Shown here piece after piece: positions 44,219 to 50,885 of a stretch of 50,885 bases of DNA. The stretch spans positions 1 through 50,885 of the forward strand of contig CASFQR010000006.1 of the NCBI GenBank assembly GCA_949297275.1. The letters are read 5' to 3'. Below the pieces are notes generated by a model that was not told the DNA's origin, made no database searches, and saw nothing but the letters and a program-made list of their open reading frames with translations. Within the stretch, counting starts at the first letter, position 1. Each line of letters opens with the position of its first letter. Both the position numbers and the translations under genes were made by a program. The DNA is from an uncultured bacterium. GTDB lineage: Bacteria > Bacillota_I > Bacilli_A > RFN20 > CAG-826.

Positions 44219-45082
44219 ATGAAAAAAACAATTTATGCTTCAACCTTTGTCCTCTTTAGTTTATGTTTATTAGCTAGCTGCGAAGATAAACGCGCGGATT
44301 ATGATGTCTTTGAAGGAAATCCGAGCGATTATAACGGTTATTACGCTAGTACGAATATTTATGACGAAAATGTCTCGAGTGGTGATATCACGATATCCTT
44401 ACATAATTTAATGATTGAAACGCATACTTATTATAATACTTATAATGAATGCTATGAATATTCTGAAGCTGGTGCTGATCTTGATGATAGCGGCAATTTA
44501 GAATTATTCTGGTCGGGCCGCAGTGTTCCTAAAACTTATAATTATAACCGCGAGCATGTCTGGCCGCGTTCAAAATCTAATAGTCTATTTAATGATGTTG
44601 AACCAAGTAGTCGCGGGGCGGGTAGTGATCTCCATCATATTCGCCCGACTGATCCTGAAACTAATACTGCTCACTGGGCGTGGGGCTATGGCGAAATAGC
44701 CGATCTTACAAACGCGAGTGACCAAGAAACATTGCTAGAAGCTGGCGTGGACGCTGGAATCATTTGTCCAAGTGAAAGAATTTATGAACCTAGCGATGAA
44801 TTTAAAGGTGATGTCGCCCGCATTTTAATGTATGTTTATGTCCATTATAACGCGGCGAGTGGCGGTTTAACGAATGAATATACTGGCGCTTTAGGTTTTG
44901 CTGCCGTGTTTTGGGATGGGTATGATATTATGCAAATCTACGATTTATTATTAGATTGGAATGAAATTGATCCCGTTAGTGACATCGAAAGAAGTCGCAA
45001 TGAATATATTTTTACCATTCAAGGCAATCGCAATCCCTTCATTGATTATCCCGCTTTAATGGGCCTATGCTTAGGCATTTAA
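44219..45082 (+). CDS. Secreted endonuclease I-family nuclease, lipoprotein 2
   Basis: Lipoprotein of 287 residues (lipobox LASC, C21) with the same endonuclease I domain as its neighbour but the fuller motif set: REHVWPRS with H113, and SDLHHIRPTDPETN with H139/H140. Later GDVARILMYVYV and NPFIDYPALMG complete the pattern. A ribosome binding site AAGGAGA precedes the start. The two nucleases are divergent in sequence and probably arose by an old duplication; one may prefer a different nucleic acid. It lies 15 bases before rimO. Confidence 0.9.
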   Translation: MKKTIYASTFVLFSLCLLASCEDKRADYDVFEGNPSDYNGYYASTNIYDENVSSGDITISLHNLMIETHTYYNTYNECYEYSEAGADLDDSGNLELFWSGRSVPKTYNYNREHVWPRSKSNSLFNDVEPSSRGAGSDLHHIRPTDPETNTAHWAWGYGEIADLTNASDQETLLEAGVDAGIICPSERIYEPSDEFKGDVARILMYVYVHYNAASGGLTNEYTGALGFAAVFWDGYDIMQIYDLLLDWNEIDPVSDIERSRNEYIFTIQGNRNPFIDYPALMGLCLGI

Positions 45083-45097
45083 TCACCGATTAATAAG

Positions 45098-46390
45098 ATG
45101 TATTGTGGCATTTTAATTTCTTTAGGCTGCGCGAAAAACGAAATTGATTCGGAAATAGTCCTTGGGATGTTACCGCCCACTGATTTTAAAATTACCCAAG
45201 ACATCAATGAAGCCGATTTTATCATCATCAATACTTGTGGCTTTATTTTGGCTAGCAAGCAAGAATCAATTGATGTGATTAGTGAATATGAGCAATACCA
45301 TAAAGAAATTTTTGTCATTGGTTGCCTAAGCGAGCGTTATCAAGCGGATTTAATTAAAGCTTTTAATAACCCGCAGCTCCATTTTGTTAAAATTAGCGAA
45401 TATCATCGCTTAAATGAAATTATTAATGAAGTGCTTAACACTAATGTAGTCGCCCCTTTTAATCCTTTAAAAAGAATGATGCCACCATCTCCTTATAGTG
45501 CTTATCTACGCATTTCGGAAGGGTGTTCTAATCATTGCTCTTTTTGTGCTATTCCGTTAATTCGCGGTCATTTTCACTCAAGAAAAAAGGAAGATATTTT
45601 ATTAGAAGCGCGCTGGTTAAAGGCTTTAGGTGTTAAAGAAATTATCTTAATTTCACAAGATTCTTCGCATTATGGATTTGATTTATATCCTGATTATCAT
45701 ATTGAAGACCTTTTAGCGGATATTGCTAAGCTCGATTTTATGATGGTACGCTTATTATATTTATATGTCGATGCGATTAATTTGCCATTTATTCAGACGA
45801 TGAAAAAATATCCTAATATTGTTCCTTATTTTGATTTACCTTTTCAGCATGCTTCTAATCGCATCTTAAAGGCGATGAATCGTCATGGGACAAAAGAAGG
45901 ATATTTAGCCCTAATTAAAAAGATTAAAGAAGAAATACCAGAGGCGATTTTGCGTTCAACTTTTATTGTCGGCTATCCTAGCGAAAGCCAAGAAGATTTC
46001 TTAGAATTAATCGATTTTATTCAAGAAGTTAAATTCGATCATTTAGGCGCCTTTACTTATTCGCGGGAAGAAGGTACTCTTGCGTACTCTTTACCTCAGC
46101 AAGTTAAGGAAAAAACTAAACAAAAACGCTTAGATATTTTATTAAAAACCCAAAAAGAGATTGCTTTAAATAAAAAACAAGCGCATCTAGGTGAAAAGAT
46201 GAAGGCCTTAGTTGTTAATTTTGATCCGACTTTAAATTATTATTTAGTGCGTTCGTATTATAACGCTCCTGATGGGGTCGATGGGAATATTTATTTAAAA
46301 ACTGAAAAAGATCTCGCGTTAGGGGAAATCATCCAAGTTAAGATTGTTGATTGTTCCCCCTATGATTTATACGCTGTTATTGATGATTAA
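45098..46390 (+). CDS. rimO: Ribosomal protein S12 methylthiotransferase RimO
   Basis: Radical SAM methylthiotransferase of 430 residues that adds a methylthio group to an aspartate of ribosomal protein S12. The N-terminal cluster cysteines are C11 (SLGCAKN), C47 (NTCGF) and C76 (IGCLSE); the radical SAM cysteines are C143, C147 and C150 (EGCSNHCSFC). The SLGCAKNEIDSE opening is the RimO form rather than MiaB or MtaB. A C-terminal TRAM-like domain (about 365-430) is present. It is the last gene of the plus-strand run and has no obvious functional link to the nuclease genes before it. Confidence 0.93.
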   Translation: MYCGILISLGCAKNEIDSEIVLGMLPPTDFKITQDINEADFIIINTCGFILASKQESIDVISEYEQYHKEIFVIGCLSERYQADLIKAFNNPQLHFVKISEYHRLNEIINEVLNTNVVAPFNPLKRMMPPSPYSAYLRISEGCSNHCSFCAIPLIRGHFHSRKKEDILLEARWLKALGVKEIILISQDSSHYGFDLYPDYHIEDLLADIAKLDFMMVRLLYLYVDAINLPFIQTMKKYPNIVPYFDLPFQHASNRILKAMNRHGTKEGYLALIKKIKEEIPEAILRSTFIVGYPSESQEDFLELIDFIQEVKFDHLGAFTYSREEGTLAYSLPQQVKEKTKQKRLDILLKTQKEIALNKKQAHLGEKMKALVVNFDPTLNYYLVRSYYNAPDGVDGNIYLKTEKDLALGEIIQVKIVDCSPYDLYAVIDD

Positions 46391-46403
46391 ATTAAAAATA
46401 TAA

Positions 46404-46441
46404 TAAAAAAAGAGCTGTTTAATCTATTAAATTAACAGCCC
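46404..46441 (-). terminator. Intrinsic terminator of the lipoprotein gene at 46468
   Basis: On the - strand GGCTGTTAAT pairs with ATTAAACAGC (one bulge) and is followed by TCTTTTTTTATT. The T-run is only on this strand, so it ends the minus-strand lipoprotein transcript rather than rimO. Confidence 0.75.
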
Positions 46442-46467
46442 TTAATCGGATAAATTTTATTAAATTA

Positions 46468-47649
46468 TTAGAAAGATGTCATATCGATAGTTAAATCGTA
46501 GAAGATGCCATCACCGACATCAGTTTGGTCGGCAACGCGATAAGCAGAGGCGTCTGGTAATGCTTTACTATATTCCGCTAGTTCGCCATATTCATAATGG
46601 AAATTATAAAATTCCCAGTTCCAAATATATTGTTCGCTAGAAGGAATTGCTCTTAAATCTAATAAAGCAATATCTTCCGGGGTTAAACTAGGATTATCCA
46701 TATTATAATCGGTACCTAATTCCGCGACTGGAATTTCATTTAAATCATAATAAAGGCGTTCTCTAAAGGATAGACTTTGGAATGCCATGTCAGTGATTTT
46801 ACCATCAACAATTTTATAAGAATAACCTAATTGATAATCGCGAATACAATACATATATTCATATGAATTTCCCCAAATTGTACAAGTAAATAATGGTAAA
46901 ACTTCTAAACTAACATCATAATTTAATTCTAAAGTTTGGACGCCATTAGAATCGGTTGTTTTGGTAGCAGTTTTAGTGGTAATAACATTTTCTGGGGCTA
47001 GTTGTTGACCATAAGCATCGATTAATTCGTTAATCGCATCGTGATATGAATGGAAAGTTTCCCCTGAATCATTGCGATTAAACATTGCATCATAAATCGT
47101 CCAATCAAAATCGATTGATTTATGGAAGGATAAAGGATTAGTGATTTCGCCGTTTTGGGTATAAGTGGCATTTAATTTGTTATTGACATGATCCACATAA
47201 ATTACTTCATCATAGTTATAATCTTGCGCGGGACCAAAACCGCCATTTAGACCTTGTTCACCACCAGGAGTAACACCATCCCAAGGTGCATAATAAACAT
47301 CGCCAGTTACTTCAATAATATCGTTTTGATAAAAGGTTATTGTATCGGTACGATCTTCTTTATAAACCGCTTGACTTTCAAAACCTGGATTAATCATTGT
47401 TGGTTCGACATTATAATCAACATCGATTGTCTGCGAAATGAAATCGTGATTTAAGAAACCATTTTGAATATTGTCATTAGTTTCTAAAATGATGATATCT
47501 TCTTCATTTAAAGCCCCATCAGCTAAGGAATTAATAAAGTCTTGATAATTTTGCACCGCGGAACTTGATTCTTCTTCAGCTGGACAACCCGTTAAGGCAA
47601 AGACACCAACCAAGGCGAGCGGGGTAATTTTTAAGATAGTTTTATTCAT
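46468..47649 (-). CDS. Putative lipoprotein, unknown function
   Basis: Lipoprotein of 393 residues with lipobox LTGC (C22) followed by an acidic/Ser linker. The start is the ATG at 47649, with GGAGG nine bases upstream; a longer TTG-initiated frame would include that ribosome binding site. The mature protein is acidic, rich in Asn, Asp and Tyr, and mainly beta by eye, with no recognised domain. It is a single-gene unit with its own terminator and a palindrome in its leader, so it is probably regulated. A solute- or ligand-binding role is possible but not supported by any motif. Confidence 0.75.
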   Translation of the reverse strand: MNKTILKITPLALVGVFALTGCPAEEESSSAVQNYQDFINSLADGALNEEDIIILETNDNIQNGFLNHDFISQTIDVDYNVEPTMINPGFESQAVYKEDRTDTITFYQNDIIEVTGDVYYAPWDGVTPGGEQGLNGGFGPAQDYNYDEVIYVDHVNNKLNATYTQNGEITNPLSFHKSIDFDWTIYDAMFNRNDSGETFHSYHDAINELIDAYGQQLAPENVITTKTATKTTDSNGVQTLELNYDVSLEVLPLFTCTIWGNSYEYMYCIRDYQLGYSYKIVDGKITDMAFQSLSFRERLYYDLNEIPVAELGTDYNMDNPSLTPEDIALLDLRAIPSSEQYIWNWEFYNFHYEYGELAEYSKALPDASAYRVADQTDVGDGIFYDLTIDMTSF

Positions 47650-47678
47650 TGTTTTGACCTCCAATTTGTTTACATACC

Positions 47679-47695
47679 CTTTTGTTTAACAAAAG
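47679..47695 (-). promoter_or_regulatory. 17-base palindrome in the leader of the lipoprotein gene
   Basis: CTTTTGTT-T-AACAAAAG is a perfect dyad 30 bases upstream of the ATG. A TTGACA on the - strand (47732-47727) could be the -35, but no good -10 at proper spacing was found. The dyad could be an operator; as a short leader hairpin it has no T-run on the - strand. Confidence 0.45.
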
Positions 47696-47773
47696 TATAA
47701 ACAAGATTAATAATTAATTATTAACTTGTCAATAGTTTTTAATTTTAAATTTGTTTTTTAGTCTTTATTTTCT

Positions 47774-48982
47774 TTAATCGAGGTGATGATTAGCAAAATA
47801 AGCGTAAGTATCGCGAGCAATCATGATTTCTTCATCGGTAGGAATGACAGCAACTTTCACCTTAGATTTAGCGGTGGAAATTAAACCTTCCTTACCACGA
47901 ATCATTTCGTTATTTTTCTCTTCATCAATGATGATTCCTAATGAATCTTTTAAAACTTCGCAGATTTTTTGGCGATAATAGGAAGCATTTTCCCCAATGC
48001 CAGCAGAAAAGATAATTAAATCTACCCCGCCTAAACGGACATAATATTGGCCGATATAATCTAAAATGCGACGAATAAATAATTGATCGGCAATCAGCGC
48101 GCGTTTATTGCCTTGCTTGAGTGCCTCGATGATATCGCGGGAGTCGTTAGAGACACCACTGACACCTAAAAAACCACTTTGTTTATTAAATATTTGATAC
48201 ATTTCAGTGACTGATTTATTTTCCATGCGACATAAATAATCCATGACTGAGGGATCTAAATCACCAGTCCTAGTTCCCATCATTACTCCGCCTAAAGGTG
48301 TTAAACCCATCGAGGTCGCTACACATTTTTCATCTTTAATGGCGGTTAAAGAAGCGCCGGAACCAATATGACAAGAAATGATGCGGTTTAAAGAATTAGG
48401 ATCTAAATATTTTTGACCTTCATGCGCTAAATATTTATGGCTAGTGCCATGCGCCCCATAGCGGCGACAATCATATTTAAGTGATAATTCATAAGGAATC
48501 GGGAATAAATAATCTTCTTCCGCCATTGTTTGGTGGAAGGCGGTATCGAAAGTAAAGACATTTAAAGATTCAGGCAAAGCATCTTTAAAAGCTTGATAAC
48601 CAATTAAATGGGCTTCGTTATGTAGAGGGGCTAAAGGAATTAAAGAACGCACTTTGTTAACGACATCTTCATCAACAATTACTGATTGTGAAAAATATTT
48701 TCCCCCTTGAACGATGCGGTGGCCTAAAGCTTTAATTTCATGAATATCTTGCACAATCTTTTTATCAATTAAAGCATTTAATAATAAAGTAACAGCCACC
48801 GAATGATTTTTTATCGGTAATACCTTCGTATCTTTTTGACCTTGATAATTAATTGTAAAGATGGCATCATCATGCCCAATTCTTTCAGCAATGCCCGAGG
48901 TAATTACTGTTTCACTAGGCATTTCATATAATTTAAATTTTAACGATGAACTACCAGCATTTACTGCCATGATTTTTGCCAT
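47774..48982 (-). CDS. ackA: Acetate kinase
   Basis: Protein of 402 residues of the ASKHA family converting acetyl phosphate and ADP to acetate and ATP, the energy-yielding step of acetate fermentation. Motifs: NAGSSSLKFKLYE at 8-20, FDTAFHQTM near 146-154, and YGAHGTSHKYL near 177-187 with the catalytic His, followed by HIGSGAS and GTRTGDLDP. AAGGAG lies seven to eight bases before the ATG. pta is not adjacent. It is monocistronic with a good promoter and two palindromes upstream. Confidence 0.97.
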   Translation of the reverse strand: MAKIMAVNAGSSSLKFKLYEMPSETVITSGIAERIGHDDAIFTINYQGQKDTKVLPIKNHSVAVTLLLNALIDKKIVQDIHEIKALGHRIVQGGKYFSQSVIVDEDVVNKVRSLIPLAPLHNEAHLIGYQAFKDALPESLNVFTFDTAFHQTMAEEDYLFPIPYELSLKYDCRRYGAHGTSHKYLAHEGQKYLDPNSLNRIISCHIGSGASLTAIKDEKCVATSMGLTPLGGVMMGTRTGDLDPSVMDYLCRMENKSVTEMYQIFNKQSGFLGVSGVSNDSRDIIEALKQGNKRALIADQLFIRRILDYIGQYYVRLGGVDLIIFSAGIGENASYYRQKICEVLKDSLGIIIDEEKNNEMIRGKEGLISTAKSKVKVAVIPTDEEIMIARDTYAYFANHHLD

Positions 48983-49008
48983 AAAATCTATCTCCTTATC
49001 TCTATAAA

Positions 49009-49047
49009 ATACTTTTAAAGTATAGAAAGAATTAAGGCTTAAATCAA
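49009..49047 (-). promoter_or_regulatory. ackA promoter with dyad over the -10
   Basis: On the - strand TTGATT (49047-49042) and TATACT (49024-49019) are spaced 17 bases. The perfect dyad ATACTTT-T-AAAGTAT (49009-49023) overlaps the -10 and could be a repressor site. Confidence 0.65.
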
Positions 49048-49050
49048 GCG

Positions 49051-49070
49051 ATATTAAATATATTTAATAT
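49051..49070. promoter_or_regulatory. 20-base perfect palindrome upstream of ackA -35
   Basis: ATATTAAATATATTTAATAT is fully self-complementary and ends four bases upstream of the ackA -35. An activator site is possible; AT-only palindromes also occur by chance in such AT-rich DNA. Confidence 0.45.
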
Positions 49071-49142
49071 AAATCTTAATTGATAAATTAAATGATAGGA
49101 ATATTTTAAATTTTAAATGCTTTTATCGCTATTAAAATTTTA

Positions 49143-50477
49143 TTAATCAAAATTTACCGTACTGGCTGGTCTAATTCCTAAAATATTTTTAGCATCGCTG
49201 CCACCTAGCAAGGAACCAGAAGCACTAACATAGCTAACTTGGTTACCATTTCCTTCATTATTTGGTGAGCGTGTCCAATATTCACCATAATTATTAGCGG
49301 TTACTTCATTATCCATTAGCATTTGACAATAATCGCTTGTGAAGGCTTTTCTTAATTGTGGAGCATTTAAAAGACCTTGATGGCCTTAGTCTTGATCAAA
49401 ATTAACATATGCGAGTAAATATACATAATCATTAGTGTTCCTACAAACATAAGGATTAGGTATACGATCAGGGTGCATTTGATAAACATCACGCGTTGTC
49501 GAAGCTTGATTATCAGTTAAGTGATTAACTACTTTTTGGCGATCAAATTCATTAAATAAAGAATTATAAAAATCATTATTTAAATAAGCGCGAATTTCAG
49601 AATGCTCATAATTTGATGGATAGATGCCATCTATTACAACCTTTGAAGAATATACTTTCGCGTCTAAAATATTTTTAGCTACCATTTCATAACCTTGATT
49701 AGTTTTGCCTAACACCAACCAAGTAACAGGTTCAAGCTTGAAATAAGAAGTTTCACCATTAATTTCATAGATTATTGCTATAAATGACATAGCCATTTAA
49801 CAAGTTATTAGCAATTTTAGCGTTATTAGCGATACCTTGGGCATTATCCACCTCTAAGGTTTGTGGATAAAAACCAAAATTATATTCTTCATTGACAGTT
49901 GGATGGTCTTTAATATTCAAATATTCATCGATGCATGAATAAGAAATTTCAAGATTAATTATATTTAAGGCGGTTTGGCGAGTATTAATTATCTTAAAAT
50001 AGTTAGGCTTTAGTGAGTCAAATGAAATCGTATAACTTCTTAAGCCAGAATTACTACCAGCATATGTTTTAAATTCATATTCACTAAAATTACGATGACC
50101 AGAATAGATAACTAGAAATTGGAAAGGACTCTGAATTGATATTTCAATGTTTTTAATACCCGTAATTGCGGTGGTATTATAAATTTCACCATCTTGAGAT
50201 AGGCTTTGCCAATTTCCAGCTGTTTGATAGACATTGTTATACGCAAAGTCAACTGTGTTATTTAAAGTGGTTTGAATTGTTGTATCGCCACTAGAAGATG
50301 TCTCATTATTAGTTAACACATTGGTCTCTTGATTAAAGGTTAATTCATAACCCTCATTAGCGATCGCGGTATAAATTTTTTCTTGATTTACACTAGCGTT
50401 TATAACTAATCCCGTCACTGCTATGAGCACCAAAGATAGTTCATGCCTAAGAATATTTGACTTTGTTTAATTTTCAA
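49143..50477 (-). pseudogene. Decayed gene for a secreted DUF6273-type protein
   Basis: Reading from right to left, one protein can be rebuilt through three lesions. A TTG start at 50477 with a GTGAGGA site gives MKIKQSQIFLGM, which must shift frame near 50440 to continue with the hydrophobic LSLVLIAVTGLVINA, completing a signal peptide. The frame then runs through a beta-rich region to FGFYPQT and NGYVIYSNN, stops at 49765, and resumes after a one-base shift near 49770 as YEINGETSYFKLEPVTWLVLG. An in-frame TAA at 49386-49388 precedes the last part, whose frame continues GHQGLLNAPQLRKAF, YGEYWTRSP and ends LGIRPASTVNFD at 49143. The W-V-L, S-IR-LN and GIRP pattern fits DUF6273. Sequencing error is an alternative, but three independent lesions favour decay. 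Confidence 0.78.
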
Positions 50478-50643
50478 TATTTTTTCCTCACTTATACACC
50501 GGGTCAATTATATGACGAAGCGCGAATAACATCCAATAAATATCAACTGACTATTTTTAAAAATGCTTTTTTAGCCTATGGCTTTATGTTAAAATGTGGT
50601 CACAAGGAGAAGTATTTAATATTTGGCATTAAACATTTAAATT

Positions 50644-50885
50644 ATGGATATCTTGATAAATAAAAAAGATAAAATTCTACAAATCATCGCTAGTTCGTTG
50701 CTTTTATTTGGTGCTTTAATTTTCTTTGTTGAAATATTTACTCCGATTAGAGTATATGCCCCAATTTATAATCTTTTTATTGATTTTAATATTCCTATTT
50801 ATAAATATATTATTTATTTAATCGTAAACATCTATATCATCGCTTTATTCTTACTTGCAGTTATCACATTTGTTTTAACATTATT
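50644..50885 (+). CDS. Membrane protein, partial at window edge
   Basis: An ATG at 50644 (MDILINKKDKILQIIAS) opens a frame that runs off the window after 80 codons. It contains two hydrophobic stretches (about residues 14-32 and 56-80) typical of membrane helices. No motif is seen and the family cannot be named. The 166 bases between it and the pseudogene (50478-50643) contain no convincing gene; a frame there has no ribosome binding site and no recognisable sequence. No strong ribosome binding site is seen for this start either. Confidence 0.55.
   Translation, partial: MDILINKKDKILQIIASSLLLFGALIFFVEIFTPIRVYAPIYNLFIDFNIPIYKYIIYLIVNIYIIALFLLAVITFVLTL

Noticed and set aside
50457-50663. 68-codon frame on the plus strand
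   Set aside because: No ribosome binding site or recognisable sequence, overlaps both the pseudogene start and the next gene in another frame.
1-50885. TGA as tryptophan (Mycoplasma code)
   Set aside because: TGG is used for Trp throughout and TGA ends feoB, nrnA and the 29-codon ORF at expected places.
1-50885. tRNA or rRNA genes, CRISPR arrays, insertion sequences, prophage
   Set aside because: No cloverleaf-type T-arm sequence, spaced direct repeats, transposase or phage protein was found on reading both strands.

Overview
The window is AT-rich, densely packed bacterial DNA from a low-GC Firmicute (Bacilli/Mollicutes-like). The lineage is inferred from the dnaB-dnaI primosome pair, the nrnA-dnaE-polA-mutM-coaE replication/repair block, CIRCE/HrcA-type and CcpA-type control sites, class II galT, and many lipoproteins. 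Trp is encoded by TGG, and TGA acts as a stop (for example in feoB and nrnA), so the code is the standard bacterial one rather than the Mycoplasma code. No tRNA, rRNA, CRISPR array, insertion sequence or phage gene was seen.

Layout. (1) 1-10.7 kb: dnaB-dnaI on + faces a minus-strand operon, DtxR-type regulator > nrnA > dnaE > polA > a fused mutM-coaE gene. Two DnaA boxes precede dnaB. (2) 11-13.7 kb: feoA-feoB-small Cys membrane protein, with two near-identical inverted operators bracketing the promoter; the divergent DtxR-type regulator is the obvious candidate repressor. (3) 13.7-14.8 kb: an hsp20 gene with a consensus promoter between two CIRCE elements, and a small membrane protein. (4) 15-25.5 kb: an operon of aldose epimerase, SLC45/GPH-type sugar transporter, zinc-PLC-like protein, cytoplasmic GH2 glycosidase, then three consecutive membrane-anchored subtilisin-like proteases. 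(5) 25.5-27.4 kb: a CRE-controlled promoter, a 29-codon signal-peptide-only ORF, and a surface starch-binding protein. (6) 27.4-32.1 kb: a degenerate Nudix-like protein, two lipoproteins, cardiolipin synthase and a DUF308/HdeD-like membrane protein. (7) 32.3-39 kb: a second CRE-controlled operon for alpha-glucan use (lipoprotein amylase, starch-binding lipoprotein, type I pullulanase, InlB-repeat lipoprotein). (8) 39-46.4 kb: Fe-alcohol dehydrogenase, galT, a galactokinase-like gene without its kinase motifs, a membrane protein, two tandem endonuclease I lipoproteins, and rimO. (9) 46.4-50.9 kb: a lipoprotein, ackA, a decayed DUF6273-type secreted protein gene, and a membrane protein cut by the window edge.

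Picture. The cell appears to digest starch-like polysaccharide at its surface (CBM protein, amylase, pullulanase), import glycosides and hydrolyse them inside (transporter, GH2, GalM, GalT), and ferment with acetate kinase and an alcohol dehydrogenase. Secreted proteases and nucleases probably scavenge amino acids and nucleotides. Surface proteins are held by lipidation or by a C-terminal membrane helix with a basic tail; no LPXTG sorting signal was seen. The most unusual items are the MutM-CoaE fusion with a damaged zinc finger, the triple membrane-subtilase cassette with a shared juxtamembrane module, the motif-less galactokinase and Nudix relatives, and the paired symmetric operators.
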